DNA of 64,000 nucleotides from Geobacter sp. Lineage in GTDB: Bacteria; Desulfobacterota; Desulfuromonadia; Geobacterales; Pseudopelobacteraceae. Below are positions 60,507 through 64,000 of the stretch, piece after piece. The notes under the pieces are model-generated. The model was not told where the DNA came from. It was given only the letters and a program-made list of their open reading frames with translations, and did no database searches. The position numbers and the translations under genes were made by a program. Position 1 is the stretch's first letter. Every line of letters begins with the position of its first letter. Location: the NCBI GenBank assembly GCA_003574895.1, contig PJFB01000011.1, positions 118,634 through 182,633 on the forward strand. Direction: 5' to 3'.

Positions 60507-63500
60507 GTGAGACCCTTGCCAATAATGGTTATACTCTTTCTATTGGCGATTACCTTCAGTTTGCCGCAACAAGAGGCCGAGGCCTCCCTGGGCTGCTACG
60601 ATTGTCATGGCACCAGGTCCATGCAGGACATCAGGCCCGAGGATGCCTCTTTCAGAAACCCTTCCAGCGGCGGGGTTCAGGGCAATCACCGCACCCATAT
60701 GGCCGGGGGGGCGGATGCCGCGACCTGTTCCAAATGCCACCCCGGAAGCATAAGCTATAATTCACGTCACTCCCGCGACAGCAACAACAGGATCAAGTTG
60801 TCGTCGCGCATCAACAATTCACTGGTCACAACGTATTACCCGGCTTACGGGAACAGCACCTCCGCGTTTGCGCAAACCTCAGACAAGAGCGGATCGGCCG
60901 AACTCGGCGAATGTTCCAATGTAAACTGCCACTTCGAGAAAACCACCCCCACTTGGGGAAGCCCCAAGCTTACCGTGGAAACCTCCGGTTGCGGCGCTTG
61001 CCACGGAGCTCCGCCATCTGACGGTAAGCATGGGGGAAAACACGGGCAGTATCTGGGCAATGACGCTGGAAGCTGTGCAAAATGCCATTCAAATCATCTA
61101 AGCGAATCATCCCCATTTGCCCATGCCACCAGCGTCGGTAACCGGTCGCTCGTTGTCCGGTTTACCACCGCGCCCAATACAGGTGGCACCTACAGCGGCG
61201 ATCTGAGCTATCCCAACTACCTGCCCAGCCAGAACCCGGCCCGCAACGGCACCTGCAGCGATCTCTACTGCCACAGCAGCGGCCGCATCGACCCGGACAC
61301 GGGCAAGTGGGGCGCGCCCATGATGCTGCCCACCTGGTCCGACACCAGGAGCACCACCTGCTATTCGTGCCACAGGGGGACCGCCGCCGACAGCACCCAG
61401 GCCAACTGCGCAGCCATCCAGGGGCACTGGAGCAGCACCGGGGTCTGCACCCCGGACCTGACCATGTCCTCCAATGGTCACCATAAATTGGTGGGCGCCC
61501 AATGGATCCGCAAGTATCCCTGCTACTATTGCCACAACAACACCGTGGCCACGGACAACACCCTGACCAACATCTCCTCCCTGAAGAAGCACGTCAACGG
61601 CAAGGTGGACGTGGCCATGCCCACCCAGTGGGACATTGTGGGCCAGCCCAAGGCCAGTTATAACGCAGCAACCAAGATCTGCAACAACAGCTACTGCCAC
61701 AGCGACGGCACAGTTACCCCCGATCCCAACGACGTCCGGGTCGTGGGCTGGTCCGAGAAGACCGAGTGCAACTCCTGCCACGGCCATCCCCGGGGCAGCT
61801 GCAACGCCGCCGGCTGCCACGACGGCGTCACCAAAGACAGTAACGGCAATGTCATGGCCGTGCTGACCGGCTGGCCCGCCGGCAGCGAATGGATGGGGGC
61901 CATGCCGATGTTCCCCAACGAAGGCCCCGGAAAGCCCCGGGCCAACTCCCACTCCCGCCACACCCAGTCCAACTACTCCTGCGACAGTTGCCACGTCAAG
62001 ACCGTGGCCGGGGCCTGCAAGGACTGCCATACGGACGGCATCCCGGCCGGTGCCATGAGCGAGGCGGCCCACGTGAATGCCAGCTTCCACGTCAATAAAA
62101 CCAAGGACATCGATTTCAAGGATGGCGGGAGCTACGACATCACCACCAAGAAGTGCTCCAATACCACCTGCCACGTTGGCGAGGAGCCGGTTTGGGGGGG
62201 CGGAGTAAACAGCGGCGTGATATGCCTTTCCTGCCACCAGGCCACCACCGCCACGGGCGGGGATGTGGACAGCTTCGGCTTTGTGATCAACGGCGGCGAG
62301 CGGACCAGGATCAACACGGACCAATGGGTGGTATCGGGCCATGGCCGCTACTCCTCGTCGGGCAACTACCCGGTATCGGGCAACCCGGCGGCCAACTTCC
62401 CCACCACCAATCCCTGCTGGTACTGCCACGACAACAGCGTGCTGCACAACGATCCCACCAACCCGTTCCGCCTGCGCCAGCATCAGCAATTCAACAACCG
62501 CTTCGACAAGGAATGCGTCTACTGCCACATGCAGGGGCTGGTGGGCGAATGCCTCGGGTGCCACAACAGCAGCGAGAGCCTCTCGCCCCAGGTGTCAGCG
62601 GATGCTGTCAAGGCCAAGCACAGCGGCATAGTCTATACAACCGGCTGCCGCAACAGCGGCTGCCACGACACGGACGCCACCATCCACAATACCGGGGCTG
62701 GATTCTGGACCGCGGCCCAGAAGGCGGACGTCAAGAACCAGTACGTCATGATGGGAGTCTGCCTGCAGTGCCACGACGACGATTCCGGGGGCCAGTGCAA
62801 CGGCTGCCACGACTACAGCCAGCCCAGGTATCAGCTGGGTTTCGATCCTGGCACCGGTTTCATCAAGCCCAAGAAGGCCCGGGCCTCTTCCGCCCATTTC
62901 AGTTTCAAGCATTACGGCGACTTCCTCACCAGCGGCGGTTGGGACGCCAACGGCAACCCCATGGGGACCTGGCGGGGGGGCAAGTTCTGCTGGGACTGCC
63001 ACGACCCCCACGGCGACAGCAACATCTACATGACCCACGACAAGGTGGCCACCACCACGGACGGCAAGTTCGGTGTGCCTCTTACCAGATCCACGGTTGT
63101 GTTCACCAAGAAGCAGAGCGGCACCGACTATGCCAACTCGGACCCGCTGAAACCCTACAACGGCATCTGCAACGTCTGCCACACCGCAACCAGCAGACAT
63201 TTTCAATCGAACAACGGCGACGGCCACAACTCGGGCCGCATCTGCACCGACTGCCACCAGCACCGTTTTGCCGACAGCCACGCCGATGCCCAGGCGTGCA
63301 ACAACTGCCATGCCAACAGCAAGCCGGTGCCCAAGCATTCCGCGTTTTCGCTCCCACAAGACTGCACCAAATGCCACAGCGGAGTCATAAAAGCCCGCAT
63401 GGACATCATGGGGCAGTTCAACGGCAACTCCCACCATGTGCAGGGGGTGACGGTCACCAACAAGCAATGCTATGCCTGCCACTGGGAAGCGACTTCGCAA

Positions 63501-64000
63501 GGCATTATCGATGCCAGATATCATGAAGGTTTTGATCTCAAGAATTACACCTCGGTGCAGAACGCCAAGGTTGACCTGGTGATCTGGAAGGCCGGCGAGC
63601 GGCCCACCTTCTACAGCAGCACCTCTGCGGTGCAGTTTTTGGCCAGCAACATCGGCACTGCCAACGAGCGCACCGAGGCGGCCAAGGTGACCAACCACTG
63701 CCTGGGGTGCCACAGCGACCAGAACAACGACACCGACCCGTTCAACGACTGCAAGACCCCCCGCCAGTACGCCTGGGACTTCCAGAGCATTGCGGCCCGC
63801 TACAGGAACCTCTCCACCACCACCTGGGGCAAGGTCAATTCCACCCTGTTCACCGGGGCCAACCAGAAAGACCAGGTCATCAAGGCCTTCTCGGCCCATG
63901 GCAATGCCGTGGCCAACCAGGGGGGGTACGGCACCACCTACGGCATCGACCAGAACATCCCCAACACCCGCAACGGCAGCCAGAACGTGCAGTGCTACGA
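60507..64000 (+). CDS. Giant secreted multiheme c-type cytochrome, 5' part
   Basis: The frame is open from GTG 60507 (AGGAG ten bases upstream) to the window end, 1164 codons. The signal peptide spans residues 1-27 (VILFLLAITFSL, then AEA). I count 22 CxxCH heme motifs and six CxxxxCH motifs (CSNVNCH, CSDLYCH, CNNSYCH, CNAAGCH, CSNTTCH, CRNSGCH). The alternation is the Geobacter CxxxxCH...CxxCH repeat family. Such proteins lie at or outside the outer membrane and carry electrons to extracellular acceptors. Long open frames on the other strand within it are by-products of its high GC and rarity of stops. Confidence 0.93.
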   Translation, partial: MRPLPIMVILFLLAITFSLPQQEAEASLGCYDCHGTRSMQDIRPEDASFRNPSSGGVQGNHRTHMAGGADAATCSKCHPGSISYNSRHSRDSNNRIKLSSRINNSLVTTYYPAYGNSTSAFAQTSDKSGSAELGECSNVNCHFEKTTPTWGSPKLTVETSGCGACHGAPPSDGKHGGKHGQYLGNDAGSCAKCHSNHLSESSPFAHATSVGNRSLVVRFTTAPNTGGTYSGDLSYPNYLPSQNPARNGTCSDLYCHSSGRIDPDTGKWGAPMMLPTWSDTRSTTCYSCHRGTAADSTQANCAAIQGHWSSTGVCTPDLTMSSNGHHKLVGAQWIRKYPCYYCHNNTVATDNTLTNISSLKKHVNGKVDVAMPTQWDIVGQPKASYNAATKICNNSYCHSDGTVTPDPNDVRVVGWSEKTECNSCHGHPRGSCNAAGCHDGVTKDSNGNVMAVLTGWPAGSEWMGAMPMFPNEGPGKPRANSHSRHTQSNYSCDSCHVKTVAGACKDCHTDGIPAGAMSEAAHVNASFHVNKTKDIDFKDGGSYDITTKKCSNTTCHVGEEPVWGGGVNSGVICLSCHQATTATGGDVDSFGFVINGGERTRINTDQWVVSGHGRYSSSGNYPVSGNPAANFPTTNPCWYCHDNSVLHNDPTNPFRLRQHQQFNNRFDKECVYCHMQGLVGECLGCHNSSESLSPQVSADAVKAKHSGIVYTTGCRNSGCHDTDATIHNTGAGFWTAAQKADVKNQYVMMGVCLQCHDDDSGGQCNGCHDYSQPRYQLGFDPGTGFIKPKKARASSAHFSFKHYGDFLTSGGWDANGNPMGTWRGGKFCWDCHDPHGDSNIYMTHDKVATTTDGKFGVPLTRSTVVFTKKQSGTDYANSDPLKPYNGICNVCHTATSRHFQSNNGDGHNSGRICTDCHQHRFADSHADAQACNNCHANSKPVPKHSAFSLPQDCTKCHSGVIKARMDIMGQFNGNSHHVQGVTVTNKQCYACHWEATSQGIIDARYHEGFDLKNYTSVQNAKVDLVIWKAGERPTFYSSTSAVQFLASNIGTANERTEAAKVTNHCLGCHSDQNNDTDPFNDCKTPRQYAWDFQSIAARYRNLSTTTWGKVNSTLFTGANQKDQVIKAFSAHGNAVANQGGYGTTYGIDQNIPNTRNGSQNVQCY

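Noticed and set aside
61107..63899. Long antisense and alternate frames across the multiheme cytochrome (434-485 codons)
   Set aside because: They mirror a GC-rich, His/Cys-rich coding sequence with few stops; the heme-motif frame is clearly the real one.

Overview
The window looks like a chromosomal segment of a Geobacter-like bacterium (Desulfuromonadia, Geobacterales). The reasons are a very large secreted c-type cytochrome mixing CxxCH and CxxxxCH motifs, a PpcA-like triheme cytochrome c7, two GEMM-I riboswitches carrying A at the ligand-discriminating position, many two-component and GGDEF/EAL proteins, and a chemoreceptor with a hemerythrin tail. All calls come from reading the sequence; no database search was run.

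Layout. 1-10.3 kb is an exopolysaccharide/exosortase region: the tail of an EpsI-family gene, two GEMM-I riboswitch-terminators, a secreted FN3/Ig-repeat protein, a Crp/Fnr regulator, UDP-HexNAc dehydrogenase and epimerase genes, and the PrsK/PrsR pair typical of exosortase loci. 10.3-17.2 kb holds a frameshifted small gene, a PAS-GGDEF protein, and a two-gene operon coding for an HDOD-histidine kinase and a REC-PAS-GGDEF-EAL protein. 17.2-23.6 kb is an AT-rich gap, a small membrane protein, nucleotide-handling HD proteins (dgt, yfbR-like), an FHA protein and a PP-loop protein. 23.7-31 kb is core metabolism: pheA, tyrA, aroA, cmk, ispH, rpsA, ihfB and two tRNAs. 31.3-35 kb carries the hemerythrin chemoreceptor, the cytochrome c7 and an MFS transporter. 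35-38.8 kb has a hybrid kinase and a membrane diguanylate cyclase. 38.8-43.3 kb is a MarR-TolC-EmrA-EmrB type efflux operon. 43.4-50.7 kb has rimI, pyrK-pyrD, an MscS channel with a cyclic-nucleotide-binding tail, a ferritin-like protein, tRNA-Sec, a ROK kinase and a nitroreductase.

50.7-58.6 kb is an accessory island of small modules. It has three nearly identical GxxExxY genes, each enclosed by inverted CACGAAA-type repeats, plus a Phd/PIN toxin-antitoxin pair, two C-terminal copies of the PIN gene, a deleted DUF1016 gene, an MntA/HepT pair, a DUF2188 gene, an HTH-ImmA/IrrE gene with an unknown partner, a mobile mystery A/B (Fic) pair and a 3' fragment of nifH. Degenerate copies of a roughly 25-base motif lie at many module boundaries. 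58.8-64 kb has a DcaP-like porin and a cytochrome gene that runs off the window with at least 22 CxxCH and 6 CxxxxCH motifs.

Functional links. The Crp/Fnr protein has a CRP-like recognition helix (SRETVxRIL). Two TGTGA-N6-TCACA-like sites occur, one just upstream of riboswitch 2 and one in the crp/wbp intergenic region, and both sit the same distance from a -10-like hexamer. This suggests one regulator joins polysaccharide genes to a riboswitch-controlled surface protein. Sigma-54-like -24/-12 sites precede prsK and the giant cytochrome.
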